Part shown: positions 7,352 to 17,083 of the stretch, one piece after another | Numbering within the stretch: position 1 is the stretch's first letter | Layout: each line of letters opens with the position of its first letter | Source of the DNA: CAZAZQ01 sp964489705 | Lineage (GTDB): Bacteria; Zixibacteria; MSB-5A5; GN15; FEB-12 | Assembly (NCBI GenBank): GCA_964489705.1 | Contig: CAZAZQ010000006.1 | Location: 1 to 64,000 of the forward strand | Length of the DNA: 64,000 bases | Reading direction: 5' to 3' | The notes under the pieces: generated by a model | Told to the model about the DNA's origin: nothing | Seen by the model: the letters and a program-made list of their open reading frames with translations, nothing else | Database searches by the model: none | Translations under genes and position numbers: made by a program

Positions 7352-8821
7352 ATTACCTTAAGAGAATTAATTCAAGACCTTCCGGTCACAAAAGTAACCG
7401 GACGGACGGACATTCAAATCGAAAACATCGAGTACGACTCTCGTCTCATCCGACGAAACGCTCTTTTCTTCGCCGTGACCGGCTATGCCCGCGACGGGTA
7501 TGATTTTGTTCTCCAAGCGAAAGCACGTGGCGCCATCGCCGTCATGGGCGAGCGAGAGAGCTGCGAGGGAATCGAGACCCATATACAAGTCCCCGATATC
7601 AGGCAGGCGATGGCTGATGTGTCGGCACGGTTCTACGACTACCCCGGCCTGAAAATCAAGGCGTGCGGCGTGACCGGCACCAACGGGAAAACGACGGTCA
7701 GCCACTTGACCAAAACTATCTTGGAAAAACGCGGGAAACGAACCGGCTTGGTCAGCTCTCTTATCTACGATACCGGCAAGGAGACGTTTTCCGCCGAGCG
7801 CACTACCCCTGAGTCACTCGACTTGCAACGCCTCCTATTGCTGATGCGGAAAAACCACTGCGTCAACGCCGTTTTGGAGGTTTCTTCCCACGCTCTCGTT
7901 CTCAAGCGAGCGGAGAATATCAATTTCCGCGTGGCGGTGTTCACCAACATCACGCGTGACCATCTCGATTTCCACAAGACGATGGAAGAGTACGTCGAAG
8001 CCAAAGCCCGGCTGCTCGACAAGCTGAACGGCGAACTGAGCTATGCCGTCATAAATCTCGACGTCCCCGAGTTCCGTCCTTTCTTCGGACGGGTGCAATC
8101 TTCGTACATCAGTTTCTCGCTATCAGACCCCCATGCGGACGTGCACTGCACCCACTATGTCCTTGAACCGGACAAAACCGTTTTCGACGTGGTGACGCCG
8201 ATGGGAACCCGGACGGTGACTTTCCACCTGCCGGGACGGTTCAATCTGATGAACGCTTTGGCGGCAACCGCCGCCGGATTGGCAAGCGGCGTGGACATCG
8301 ACAATGTCATCGTCGGTTTGGAAGAAGCCCGTCCTCTCCCAGGAAGACTGGAACGGCTCGAAGGGAACCATCCTTTTTCCGTCTATCTCGACTACGCCCA
8401 CACTCCCGATGCTCTTGAGCGGGTTTGTCAATCGGTGCGGGAGTTAATCGGAGATAAGCGACTGCTGCTGCTTTTCGGTTGCGGCGGCAACCGCGACAAA
8501 GGGAAGCGCCCCCTCATGGGAAAAGCGGCTGTTACCTACGCCGACTACGCAGTGCTCACCTCCGACAACCCCCGCGATGAAGAGCCGCAAGCTATCATTG
8601 ACGACGCCAAAGCGGGGATGGATGGCGGGTGTCCGTATGATATTATTGTCGACCGCAAGGAAGCGATCAGAGAGATCATACAAAAAGCTCAAGCGGGTGA
8701 TGCGGTTATCCTCGCCGGAAAAGGAGCGGAGAACTATCAGGAAATAAAAGGGGTACGTCACCCCTTCAGCGATAAAGAGGTAGCCCTTTCGGCTCTGGCT
8801 GAGCGGGGCTATGGGAAATAA
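7352..8821 (+). CDS. murE: UDP-MurNAc-tripeptide synthetase MurE (meso-DAP adding), apparent ATT start
   Basis: The ligase adds meso-diaminopimelate to UDP-MurNAc-L-Ala-D-Glu. Domains: N-terminal UDP-binding part (IENIEYDSRLIRRNALFFAVTG), central ATP site G109-TNGKTT, and C-terminal domain with the DAP-specificity motif DNPR at residues 405-408. The first ATG/GTG/TTG in frame is GTG at 7475, but starting there would delete the conserved DSR...LFFA segment, and no ribosome site precedes it. The frame is open from the ftsI stop, and a strong GGAGG (7342-7346) lies five bases before ATT at 7352, giving MTLRELIQDLP, a normal MurE N-terminus, and 489 residues. ATT is therefore my start call; a sequencing error is the alternative. 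Confidence 0.9.
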   Translation: MTLRELIQDLPVTKVTGRTDIQIENIEYDSRLIRRNALFFAVTGYARDGYDFVLQAKARGAIAVMGERESCEGIETHIQVPDIRQAMADVSARFYDYPGLKIKACGVTGTNGKTTVSHLTKTILEKRGKRTGLVSSLIYDTGKETFSAERTTPESLDLQRLLLLMRKNHCVNAVLEVSSHALVLKRAENINFRVAVFTNITRDHLDFHKTMEEYVEAKARLLDKLNGELSYAVINLDVPEFRPFFGRVQSSYISFSLSDPHADVHCTHYVLEPDKTVFDVVTPMGTRTVTFHLPGRFNLMNALAATAAGLASGVDIDNVIVGLEEARPLPGRLERLEGNHPFSVYLDYAHTPDALERVCQSVRELIGDKRLLLLFGCGGNRDKGKRPLMGKAAVTYADYAVLTSDNPRDEEPQAIIDDAKAGMDGGCPYDIIVDRKEAIREIIQKAQAGDAVILAGKGAENYQEIKGVRHPFSDKEVALSALAERGYGK

Positions 8822-8838
8822 CACGTTGGTGATGGAAA

Positions 8839-10236
8839 GTGATTAGTTTGCGTTACGATAGATTGGCAGCAATAACCGGTGGAACATTGTACAACAGTTC
8901 CGCCGCCGAAAAAGTATTTCGAGGGGTTGTTATCGACAGCCGGAAGAGTAAGCCTGAGGAGCTTTTTATCGCTCTCCGGGGCACTCGCACCGACGGACAC
9001 CGGTATATATTCAACGCCATCGAGCACGGCGCCGGAGGGGTTATCGTAGAACGCACCTACCCGCGGCTCCATCGGATTCGGGGTGACATCGCCATCGTCA
9101 CTGTCCGTGACACCCACGAGGCGATGCTGAAGCTGGCAAAGCACTATCGGGAGACCGTCCCGGCGACGTTCATAGCCATCACCGGCTCCAACGGCAAAAC
9201 AACCACCAAGGAGTTGACGGCTCACCTTCTCCGCGCCGTAAAGAGCAACGTTTTCCATTCTCCGGGGAATTTGAACAACCTGTACGGCGCTCCCCTGGCA
9301 CTGTTCGCCATGCCGCCGGATACCGCAATCGCGGTAATGGAGCTGGGCATTTCAACACCGGGTGAAATGAGCCGCCTTGCCGAGATTATTCGACCGGATG
9401 TTATCGCCATCACCAACGTCGGTCCCTCCCATTTGGAGTTCCTCAAGTCGGTCGAAGCGGTTGCTCAGGCAAAACTGGAACTGGTCACGGCGGCAAAAGA
9501 TGACGTTTCGGTCATTGTTAACGCTGATGACGATGTCCTCATGCGCGAAGCAAAAAAGGTTCGCCCGGTGCTGATAACGTTCGGGATAAGCAATAAACAG
9601 GCAGACTTTGCTCCCTCATCAATAGTACCGCAAAACGACGGTACGACGCAGGTGACCATCGAAGGGAAAGCCTTTTCCCTTCCCCTGCCGGGGAAACACC
9701 AAGTGTACAACCTGACGGCGGCATACGCCGTCTGCCGAGCTTTGGGAGTGTCGTTCGACAGCATCGAAACGCAACAAATTTCCTTTGCCTCCGCTCCCAT
9801 GCGGGGAGAAATCGTCCGCAAGCACGGCGTCACTTTCTTTGTCGACTGTTACAACGCCAATCCGGATTCGATGAAAGCCGGTTTGAAAGCATTTTTCGAC
9901 CTGCCCCATAATGGACGCCGCGTGCTCATCCTTGGAGATATGTTGGAATTGGGAGAACAAGGAATTTACTACCACCGTGAAATCGGGAAGAACCTGGCAT
10001 CGTACTCATTCGAGCACGCCTTCCTTGTCGGAACCCTTTCACAGGCAGTAAGAGACGCTGCGGTGGAAGCAGGTATTCCGGCTCGACAACTTACGCACTT
10101 TCCCCGTACGGAAACCGCAGCGGACGAAATTCCTCTGTTGTTGAAGGAAAACGATTTCGTATTTCTGAAAGCCTCCCGCGGGGTCGGCTTGGAAGCGATT
10201 TTGGACGCATATGAAAAGAAGAAGGAGACCTCATAA
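8839..10236 (+). CDS. murF: UDP-MurNAc-tripeptide:D-Ala-D-Ala ligase MurF
   Basis: A 465-residue Mur ligase that completes the UDP-MurNAc pentapeptide. It shows the N-terminal motif FRGVVIDSRKSKPEELFIALRG, the P-loop ITGSNGKTTTKE (about residue 115), the MurF block GNLNNLYGAPLALFAMP, ELGISTPGEMSRLAEIIRPDV, and a C-terminal domain with DCYNANPDSMKAGL. The start is GTG at 8839, 17 bases after murE, with only a weak ribosome site; TTG at 8848 is an alternative. Its stop overlaps the mraY start by one base. Confidence 0.94.
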   Translation: MISLRYDRLAAITGGTLYNSSAAEKVFRGVVIDSRKSKPEELFIALRGTRTDGHRYIFNAIEHGAGGVIVERTYPRLHRIRGDIAIVTVRDTHEAMLKLAKHYRETVPATFIAITGSNGKTTTKELTAHLLRAVKSNVFHSPGNLNNLYGAPLALFAMPPDTAIAVMELGISTPGEMSRLAEIIRPDVIAITNVGPSHLEFLKSVEAVAQAKLELVTAAKDDVSVIVNADDDVLMREAKKVRPVLITFGISNKQADFAPSSIVPQNDGTTQVTIEGKAFSLPLPGKHQVYNLTAAYAVCRALGVSFDSIETQQISFASAPMRGEIVRKHGVTFFVDCYNANPDSMKAGLKAFFDLPHNGRRVLILGDMLELGEQGIYYHREIGKNLASYSFEHAFLVGTLSQAVRDAAVEAGIPARQLTHFPRTETAADEIPLLLKENDFVFLKASRGVGLEAILDAYEKKKETS

Positions 10237-11324
10237 TGCTCTACCACCTGCTTTACCCTCTGACAAAGTATGTTTCCGGGTTCAACCTGTTCAAGTACAT
10301 TACCTTTCGAACTGCCGGCGCCACAGTGACCGCCATCATTATCTGTCTGATTCTCGGACCGTTTTTCATTCGCTTGCTGAAAAAGTACCAGGTCAAAGAA
10401 AAAATCCGCCAAGAAGGACCTGCCAGCCATCAGAAGAAAGCCGGCACACCGACCATGGGCGGACTCATTATCTTAGCGGGAATCATCATCCCGACCCTTC
10501 TCTGGGCGGATTTGACCAACTTTTACGTCATGCTCCTTCTTCTGACCACCCTTTGGCTGGGCTTAATCGGTTACATGGACGACTACCTCAAAGTCGTCAA
10601 GGGACAACCGAAAGGGATGGTGGCGCGCAAGAAGCTCATCGGGCAGGTATTGCTGGGGCTTTTGTTTGCCCTTCTCCTTCAATACTTGGCGCCGGGGCAT
10701 CTGTATGACGGCACCACCGGCATCCCGTTTTTCAAAAATTACGTTTTAGTGCTCGGTGTCTTGTACGTCCCATTTATCATCGTCGTAATCACCGGCGCTT
10801 CCAATGCCGTCAACCTTACCGACGGACTGGACGGTTTGGCAATCGGGTTGAGCGGGTTGTGCTTTCTTGCCTTTGGAGGAATAGCGTACATTACAGGACG
10901 TTTGGATTTTTCGAATTACTTGCAGATCGAATACATTCCCGGCGCCGGGGAATTGACCGTCTATTGTGGGGCGGCAATCGGAGCCAGTCTTGGTTTTTTG
11001 TGGTTCAACTCCCACCCCGCCGAAGTGTTCATGGGAGATACCGGCTCCTTGGCGTTGGGCGGAGCCCTCGGCTCCATCGCCATTATGCTGAAAAAAGAGC
11101 TGCTTTTAGTTATTGTCGGCGGAGTTTTTGTTGTTGAAGCTTTGTCGGTAATTATACAGGTTATGTCGTACCGGTACCGCGGCGGCAAGCGGGTGTTCAA
11201 AATGGCGCCCATTCATCACCATTTTGAACTCTCCGGCTGGGCTGAGCCGAAGGTGGTGGTGCGCTTTTGGATAATCGGCGCTTTGTGCGCCTTGGTGACC
11301 TTAGCAACCTTGAAGGTGAGATGA
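10236..11324 (+). CDS. mraY: phospho-MurNAc-pentapeptide transferase MraY
   Basis: A 362-residue polytopic inner-membrane enzyme (about ten membrane segments) that makes lipid I from UDP-MurNAc-pentapeptide and undecaprenyl phosphate. Conserved catalytic segments are visible: GYMDDYLKVVKG, NAVNLTDGLDGLA, FMGDTGSLALGG and the histidine block PIHHHFELSGW. Ribosome site AAGGAG lies at 10222-10227. It overlaps murF by one base and murD by four (ATGA), so translation of the three is probably coupled. Confidence 0.96.
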   Translation: MLYHLLYPLTKYVSGFNLFKYITFRTAGATVTAIIICLILGPFFIRLLKKYQVKEKIRQEGPASHQKKAGTPTMGGLIILAGIIIPTLLWADLTNFYVMLLLLTTLWLGLIGYMDDYLKVVKGQPKGMVARKKLIGQVLLGLLFALLLQYLAPGHLYDGTTGIPFFKNYVLVLGVLYVPFIIVVITGASNAVNLTDGLDGLAIGLSGLCFLAFGGIAYITGRLDFSNYLQIEYIPGAGELTVYCGAAIGASLGFLWFNSHPAEVFMGDTGSLALGGALGSIAIMLKKELLLVIVGGVFVVEALSVIIQVMSYRYRGGKRVFKMAPIHHHFELSGWAEPKVVVRFWIIGALCALVTLATLKVR

Positions 11325-12709
11325 CGATAGAAGAAAAAATAACCGGACGAAACATCGGCATTATCGGGATGGCGCGTTCCGGCATGGCGGCGGCGCTCTT
11401 GGCGAAAGAGCTCGGCGGCAAGCCGTTCGTCTCCGATTCTGCCAATGCCAAGCTGCTGACCCAACAAACCGCCCTGCTGGAGCGAAACGGTATTCCGTAT
11501 GAAACGGACTACCACTCCGAACGGCTGCTGGCGTGCGATTACATCGTGCTGTCACCCGGGGTTTCGCCGGAGATAAAAATTTCGCAGGCAGCCCGGGAGA
11601 AAGGCATCCCTCTTTTCTCCGAGTTGGAGTTCGCTTCATGGGTCTGTCGGGCGAAAATCGTTGCCGTAACCGGCTCCAACGGAAAGACCACCACCACCAC
11701 CCTTCTCGGGGAAATCTTCTCGGAAGCGGGATATCACACCGCCGTGTGCGGCAATATCGGCAAACCGTTCAGCGAAGTCGTCGCACATCTGGATGATAAG
11801 AGCGTCGCGGTAGTAGAAGTTTCCACCTTCCAATTGGAAACCATCGCCGACTTCAAACCCGCCGTTGCTCTCATTCTGAATCTTACCCCCGATCATTTAG
11901 ACCGTCACGGCACCTTCGAGCGTTACAAGGCGCTCAAGTATCGCATTGCCGAGAATCAGACGGAAGATGACTTCCTTCTGCTCAACAAGGATGACGAAGA
12001 AATCCGTCGTGACGCCATCGCAACCAAGGCGAAAAAAGACTACTTCACCACTACCGACGATGCTTCGGCGCTGGTATTCGTTCGCAACGACACTCTCCAT
12101 ACGAGGAAGAACGGCACGCCGACCCCGGTGATAGACTGCCGCGATATTTTCATCCCCGGTCCCCACAACCTTCAGAATGCGGCAGCGGCTGTCGGAGCGG
12201 CGACGTTGTTCGGCATTTCCCCCGAGGTGATGGCGGAGGTTCTCAAGCGTTTCCGGGGAGTGGAGCATCGCTTGGAGCCGATAGGTCAGGTGGCGGGCAT
12301 CCATTTCGTCAACGACTCCAAAGCCACCAATATCGACTCCGTCTGCTGGGCGCTCCGCTCCATCAAGACACCCCTCTATCTCATCGCGGGCGGACGAGAC
12401 AAAGGGAACGATTACCAACCGCTGGTTGAATGCGGAAAGAACAAAATTCAAGGGATAGTCGCCATCGGGGAAGCGAAAGAAAAAATATTCAATGCCCTGG
12501 GACAGACCTTCCCGGTGTTGTTTGCGGAAACGATGGAAGAAGCGGTTCGAAAGTGTTTTGAGTTGGCGCACCCGAGCGAAACGGTTTTGCTCTCCCCCGG
12601 CTGTGCCAGTTTTGATATGTTCGAAAACTTTGAGCATCGCGGACGAGTGTTCAAAGAAGCGGTAGCAAGTTTGAAAAATGGTACACAAAAGAATCAAACG
12701 GTTTCGTAA
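11321..12709 (+). CDS. murD: UDP-MurNAc-L-alanine:D-glutamate ligase MurD
   Basis: The start is ATG at 11321, overlapping the mraY stop, with AAGGTGAG just upstream; this gives 462 residues beginning MTIEEKITGRNIGIIGMARSG. A longer frame exists inside mraY but lacks support. Features: N-terminal Rossmann-like UDP-binding domain (IGIIGMARSGMAAALLAK), P-loop VTGSNGKTTTTTLLG at about residue 118, LNLTPDHLDRH, and the C-terminal substrate domain (VNDSKATNIDSV, LIAGGRDKG, LSPGCASFDMFENFEHRG). It adds D-Glu to UDP-MurNAc-L-Ala. The last 32 bases overlap ftsW. Confidence 0.95.
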   Translation: MTIEEKITGRNIGIIGMARSGMAAALLAKELGGKPFVSDSANAKLLTQQTALLERNGIPYETDYHSERLLACDYIVLSPGVSPEIKISQAAREKGIPLFSELEFASWVCRAKIVAVTGSNGKTTTTTLLGEIFSEAGYHTAVCGNIGKPFSEVVAHLDDKSVAVVEVSTFQLETIADFKPAVALILNLTPDHLDRHGTFERYKALKYRIAENQTEDDFLLLNKDDEEIRRDAIATKAKKDYFTTTDDASALVFVRNDTLHTRKNGTPTPVIDCRDIFIPGPHNLQNAAAAVGAATLFGISPEVMAEVLKRFRGVEHRLEPIGQVAGIHFVNDSKATNIDSVCWALRSIKTPLYLIAGGRDKGNDYQPLVECGKNKIQGIVAIGEAKEKIFNALGQTFPVLFAETMEEAVRKCFELAHPSETVLLSPGCASFDMFENFEHRGRVFKEAVASLKNGTQKNQTVS

Positions 12710-13790
12710 GGCACAAAAAATCGACGAGAAATTGTTTCTCGTCTACCTGATAACCATGCTGGCGGGGTTGGTCATGCTGTACTCCAACTCCTCGCTGTTG
12801 GCGGAAGCCCGCTTTGGTTCGCACTTGTTTTTCCTCCGGCATCAAGCCCTCTGGGCGGTGCTCTCGTTGATTGCCATTGCCGTTATCGTAAAAATCGACC
12901 TGCACAAGTTTGCCGTCTACTCTCCTGTGGCGCTGATACTGACTTTAATTATGCTGGCAGCGGTCTTTCTTATGCCGGCTCGAAACGGCTCGCACCGCTG
13001 GCTGGAGCTGGGAATCGTTTCCCTTCAACCGTCCGAATTGTTCAAGTTCGTTATTGTTTTCTTTCTCGCTTTCTCCTTGTCGAATCAGAAGCGGGAGATG
13101 ACCGATTTGCGTCATCTTTTCAGCCGCTATGCTCTGCTGTTGGGAACAGGGTTTGTCCTTATCATCCTGGAGCCGGACCTCGGGACGACCGTGGTCGCCT
13201 TCTTGACCGCTCTGGGCATCTTCTACCTTGCCGGAGCACGGCTGAAACATCTGGTTACCGCTCTCATCCCCTTGGCAGGGGCGGCTACTTTTTTCGTATT
13301 TGTGTTGGGGTATAAAAAAGCCCGCGTATTGGACTACCTGGCGGCAATCAAGGATCCGCTGCAAGGAAGCTACCAATCCGCTCAAGCCGCTCTCACCCTG
13401 GGCGCAGGCGGATTGTTCGGCGTCGGCTTGGGTGACGGCAGGCAGAAGTTGTTCTTCCTCCCCTACCCGCACACCGATTTTGCTTTTGCCACGATGGGAG
13501 AGGAAATAGGCTTTGTCGGACTCGTGGCGGTGCTGGCGGGCTTGTTCTATATCATGTACCGTGGTTTGAAAATCGCCGCCGCTCAGCCGGACAAGTTCGG
13601 CTTCCTGCTTGCCGCCGGGATGACGCTTTCGTTGTTCGTCAACTGCGCCATCAACCTCGGCGTGGTTACCAGCCTTCTGCCGGTCACCGGGCTGGCGCTG
13701 CCGTTCTTCTCGTACGGCGGCTCCTCCTTGCTGGTCTCCAGCGCTGCGGTGGGAACTTTGTTGAACCTTTCCAAGAGGGTGACGACATGA
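12678..13790 (+). CDS. ftsW: FtsW, septal peptidoglycan glycosyltransferase (SEDS family)
   Basis: A 370-residue protein with about ten membrane segments and the SEDS signatures: ARNGSHRWLELGIVSLQPSELFKF, LEPDLGTTVV, GDGRQKLFFLPYPHTDFAFATMGEEIGF and the C-terminal FFSYGGSSLLVS. It polymerises lipid II at the septum with the FtsI protein of the same operon. It starts 32 bases inside murD with no strong ribosome site and overlaps murG by four bases, so it is probably translated by coupling. Confidence 0.95.
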   Translation: MVHKRIKRFRKAQKIDEKLFLVYLITMLAGLVMLYSNSSLLAEARFGSHLFFLRHQALWAVLSLIAIAVIVKIDLHKFAVYSPVALILTLIMLAAVFLMPARNGSHRWLELGIVSLQPSELFKFVIVFFLAFSLSNQKREMTDLRHLFSRYALLLGTGFVLIILEPDLGTTVVAFLTALGIFYLAGARLKHLVTALIPLAGAATFFVFVLGYKKARVLDYLAAIKDPLQGSYQSAQAALTLGAGGLFGVGLGDGRQKLFFLPYPHTDFAFATMGEEIGFVGLVAVLAGLFYIMYRGLKIAAAQPDKFGFLLAAGMTLSLFVNCAINLGVVTSLLPVTGLALPFFSYGGSSLLVSSAAVGTLLNLSKRVTT

Positions 13791-14926
13791 CCGGTAAACC
13801 TACCCGCATCGTGTTCGCCGGAGGAGGTACGGGAGGACATCTCTTCCCGGCGCTGGCAATCGCCCAACGGATAACGGAACTGGTAAAAGGGACAATGCCG
13901 GTGGAGATCGCTTTCGTCGGAACCAAGCGGGGGCTGGAATACCGCTTGAGAGAGTCGCTCGGCTTTCCCTTGCACCTTATTACCATTCGCGGCTGGTCGC
14001 GCTCGTTCACGTTGAAAAATTTCTTGGTGCCGTTCTTAGTGATAGGGGCTCTGCTGCAATCGTATCTCTTCTTGAAGCGCTTCTCCCCCGACCTCGTGGT
14101 GGGTACCGGCGGGTACGTCTCCTGGCCCCTCCTGAAAGTCGCCGCTTTTCGAAACATCCCCACCGTCCTCCAAGAGCAGAACTCCTTCCCCGGTGTGACC
14201 ACCCGACAACTGGCGAAGAACGCCCGGCGCATTTACCTCGGCTTTGAAGCGGCTCGGCAATATCTCCAGACGAACGGGGAAATTATGGTCACGGGGAATC
14301 CCGTACGTCCCGCTCTCACACGCGGAAAACGAGAGGAAGCCTTGAAAGCGTTTCAGTTAGATACCGACAAGACGACGATTCTTGTTTTGGGCGGAAGTCA
14401 AGGGGCTCACGCGATAAATGCTGCGGTGCTTCGCAGTTTGGAAAAATCACCCCTCCCCGAGGGGTATCAACTGCTTTGGCAAACGGGGAAAAAGGACTAC
14501 ACGGACGTCGCCGCACGAGCGGGCAGAAAGGTTACCCACTGCGCCTTTTTCCCTTTTGCCGAACAGATGGAGTCGGTCTACGCGGCGGCGGACATCGCCA
14601 TCGCCCGCGCCGGAGCGTTGAGTGTGGCGGAACTGCTTGCCTGCGGTATCCCACCGATTCTTATTCCGTATCCGTATGCGGCGGGTGACCACCAAAGGAA
14701 AAATGCGGAAGAAATCGCTCGCCGTCATATGGCGATAGTCATCGAAAACGACCGTCTGCCGGAACTTGACCTGCTGGTGGAAGCGGTGGCGTTTCATCAA
14801 TCCGCTCGCTTCCGTGAAATAAAACGGACGATTACCGAATGGAACGAACAACACCAACCGGCTGTCGATATCATTGCGGAAGATATTCTGGCGCTGGTGA
14901 GACATCAAAGAAAGGCTGGAGCGTGA
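13787..14926 (+). CDS. murG: MurG, UDP-GlcNAc:lipid I GlcNAc transferase
   Basis: A 379-residue GT28 glycosyltransferase. The N-terminal glycine loop FAGGGTGGHLFPALAIAQ, GTGGYVSWP, LQEQNSFPGVTTR, the UDP-GlcNAc loop LVLGGSQGAHAIN and the C-terminal AIARAGALSVAELLACGIPPILIPYPYAAGDHQ are all present. It converts lipid I into lipid II on the cytoplasmic face. It overlaps ftsW by ATGA, and murC begins three bases after its stop. Confidence 0.95.
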   Translation: MTGKPTRIVFAGGGTGGHLFPALAIAQRITELVKGTMPVEIAFVGTKRGLEYRLRESLGFPLHLITIRGWSRSFTLKNFLVPFLVIGALLQSYLFLKRFSPDLVVGTGGYVSWPLLKVAAFRNIPTVLQEQNSFPGVTTRQLAKNARRIYLGFEAARQYLQTNGEIMVTGNPVRPALTRGKREEALKAFQLDTDKTTILVLGGSQGAHAINAAVLRSLEKSPLPEGYQLLWQTGKKDYTDVAARAGRKVTHCAFFPFAEQMESVYAAADIAIARAGALSVAELLACGIPPILIPYPYAAGDHQRKNAEEIARRHMAIVIENDRLPELDLLVEAVAFHQSARFREIKRTITEWNEQHQPAVDIIAEDILALVRHQRKAGA

Positions 14927-14929
14927 CCG

Positions 14930-16366
14930 ATGGCGGATATCTCCACCGTAACCGAGAACATAGAAAGTTTTACCTGTAGTGAAATGATGTTTGGAAAAGT
15001 CAAAAAACTATACTTTGTCGGAATCGGCGGCGCCGGGATGTCCGGCATTGCGGAAATTCTGTTCAATCTGGGATTCCATATCGAAGGTTCCGACCATTCC
15101 CCCAGCAGCATTACGGATTACCTCTCGTCGTTGGGGATTCCCGTCCATCGGGAACATCGAGCGGAGAATCTGCGGGATGTCGACGTAGTGGTTATCTCTT
15201 CCGCCGTCAGTGAAGACAACCCGGAAGTGGCGGAAGCTTACCGCCGCGGCATTCCCGTCATCAAGAGGGCGGAAATGCTCGGCGAACTGATGCGCTTGAA
15301 ATTTTCCATCGGTGTTTCGGGCACCCATGGGAAGACCACTACCACTTCCATGATTGGCAAAATCCTTCAGTACGGCAACTACCAACCGACCTTGATTGTC
15401 GGCGGTGTGGTCGCCGAACTCGGCACCGGAGCGGCGCTGGGCAAAGGCGATTACCTGGTGGCGGAAGCCGATGAATACGACCGCTCCTTTTTGTCAATGT
15501 TCCCCACCGTCGCCGTAGTAACCAATTTGGAGCCGGACCACTTGGACTGCTACGACGGGATGGATGATTTGATTCAGTCGTTTTTGACGTACATGAACCG
15601 GGTGCCTTTCTACGGTTCGGTTATTATTTCGGCAGACGACCACCGCCTGACACAACTCCAACCCAAAATCGCCCGCCGCTTCGCCACCTTTGGTTTCAGT
15701 CCCGATGCCGGCTATCGCGCCGTGGATGTCAAACTCACCGAAGGAAAATCGTCGTTCAGCGTTTTCCATCACGAAGAGCTGCTGGGGAAAGTCACCCTGC
15801 AAGTGCCCGGCAAGCACAACATTGCTAACGCCCTTGCCGCCATTGCTACCTGTTGTGAGTTGGATGTTCCTTTCACAGCGATTGCCGAGGGGTTGTACGC
15901 TTTCACCGGCGTGGGACGACGTTTTGAAATTGTCGGAACGGTAAACGACATCATGGTGGTCGACGACTATGCCCATCACCCGACGGAAATCATCGCCACC
16001 CTCCAAGCGGCAAAAGAAGTGTACCAACGACGGGTTATCGTGGTCTATCAGCCGCACCTCTACAGCAGGACGCGGGATTTCGTCAACCAGTTCGCCGAAG
16101 CGCTTTCACTGGCGGATGTCTGCCTTTTGGTCGACATCTACCCGGCGCGGGAAAAACCTATCGAAGGAGTCACATCGGAACTCATCATGCGTCAGGCACA
16201 CCGTCGGAAAATCGGGAATTTTCGGTATATCGGCGGCAAAGAGAATGCTCCCGACGAAGTGGCACAGCTTGCTCAGCCGGGAGATATCGTCATAACGATG
16301 GGCGCCGGTTCCATTACCAGAGTGAAGGAAGCGATTATCCGTAAACTGGAAGAGACGTTCTCATGA
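14930..16366 (+). CDS. murC: UDP-MurNAc:L-alanine ligase MurC
   Basis: A 478-residue Mur ligase with the MurC-specific opening LYFVGIGGAGMSGIAE, the P-loop GVSGTHGKTTTTSMIG (about residue 127), EADEYDRSFL, NLEPDHLDCY and VDDYAHHPTEI. About 25 residues precede the conserved N-terminus; ATG at 14930, three bases after murG, is taken as start, and ATG at 14987 (MFGKVKK) would also give a normal protein. It is followed directly by ftsQ (ATGA overlap); the murB and ddl genes usually found here are missing. Confidence 0.94.
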   Translation: MADISTVTENIESFTCSEMMFGKVKKLYFVGIGGAGMSGIAEILFNLGFHIEGSDHSPSSITDYLSSLGIPVHREHRAENLRDVDVVVISSAVSEDNPEVAEAYRRGIPVIKRAEMLGELMRLKFSIGVSGTHGKTTTTSMIGKILQYGNYQPTLIVGGVVAELGTGAALGKGDYLVAEADEYDRSFLSMFPTVAVVTNLEPDHLDCYDGMDDLIQSFLTYMNRVPFYGSVIISADDHRLTQLQPKIARRFATFGFSPDAGYRAVDVKLTEGKSSFSVFHHEELLGKVTLQVPGKHNIANALAAIATCCELDVPFTAIAEGLYAFTGVGRRFEIVGTVNDIMVVDDYAHHPTEIIATLQAAKEVYQRRVIVVYQPHLYSRTRDFVNQFAEALSLADVCLLVDIYPAREKPIEGVTSELIMRQAHRRKIGNFRYIGGKENAPDEVAQLAQPGDIVITMGAGSITRVKEAIIRKLEETFS

Positions 16367-17082
16367 AGAGAAAAAAGATACAACTGCTTGGCATTTTTCT
16401 CTTGGTCGTGACAGTGGTTCTCGTTGGGGTGGTCAACTTTACCGATGCCTGCCGACTGGAAGAGGTGCAGTATAACGGTACGCCGCTTGACAACTGGGCT
16501 CAGCGTTTTGACATGTTGAAGAATCAATCGCTCTTTCGCCAGCCGCTGGATAAGGTAGCGGAACGCCTGTTGGCGGAAAAGGATGTCTACAAGGTCGACC
16601 TTTCCGTCGCGTTGCCTCATACTCTGGAAATACGCACCAACGCTTTCTCCCCTCTCTGCTTTTTGGTGGACAAGAAAACCGGCGTTCTTTACGGAGTCGA
16701 CGACATGGGACGGGTGGTTCCTCTGGAACACCGCGTGACGGATTGGGAACGACCGGTCTTCACCGGGGTGTCGTACGGAAACATGTTTGATTATTGCCCG
16801 GAATTTCGAGTCGCTTTGGTGACGCGTCAACTGAAACAGCTCGCTCACGACAACCCGACCCTGTTTCGGCTGATAGAGGAAATACACCTTTCCTCCCCCG
16901 CGTACGTGCTGGTGACGATTTCGGGATTACCGCTGAAGCTGAAACTGTCGGCGGAGCGTTTCTCCGCACAGCTTGAAAAGTTTACGGAGTTCATCACCAA
17001 GTATGATGTCGACCTTTCGGAAGTCCGCGGGCTCGACCTTCGCTTTGAGGATATGATAATTTGCTCGCGAGGGAAAAGGTAA
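16363..17082 (+). CDS. ftsQ: FtsQ/DivIB-type cell division protein
   Basis: A 239-residue bitopic protein: basic N-terminus (MKRKKIQ), one membrane segment (about residues 7-26), then a POTRA-like part (LEEVQYNG...SLFRQPLDKVAERLLAEKDVYKVDLSVALPHTLEIRTNAFSP compressed here from about residues 32-90) and a beta domain containing LYGVDDMGRVVP. Sequence conservation of FtsQ is low; the call uses topology, the POTRA-type region and its place between murC and ftsA. It overlaps murC by four bases and ends one base before ftsA. Confidence 0.82.
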   Translation: MKRKKIQLLGIFLLVVTVVLVGVVNFTDACRLEEVQYNGTPLDNWAQRFDMLKNQSLFRQPLDKVAERLLAEKDVYKVDLSVALPHTLEIRTNAFSPLCFLVDKKTGVLYGVDDMGRVVPLEHRVTDWERPVFTGVSYGNMFDYCPEFRVALVTRQLKQLAHDNPTLFRLIEEIHLSSPAYVLVTISGLPLKLKLSAERFSAQLEKFTEFITKYDVDLSEVRGLDLRFEDMIICSRGKR

Positions 17083-17083
17083 G

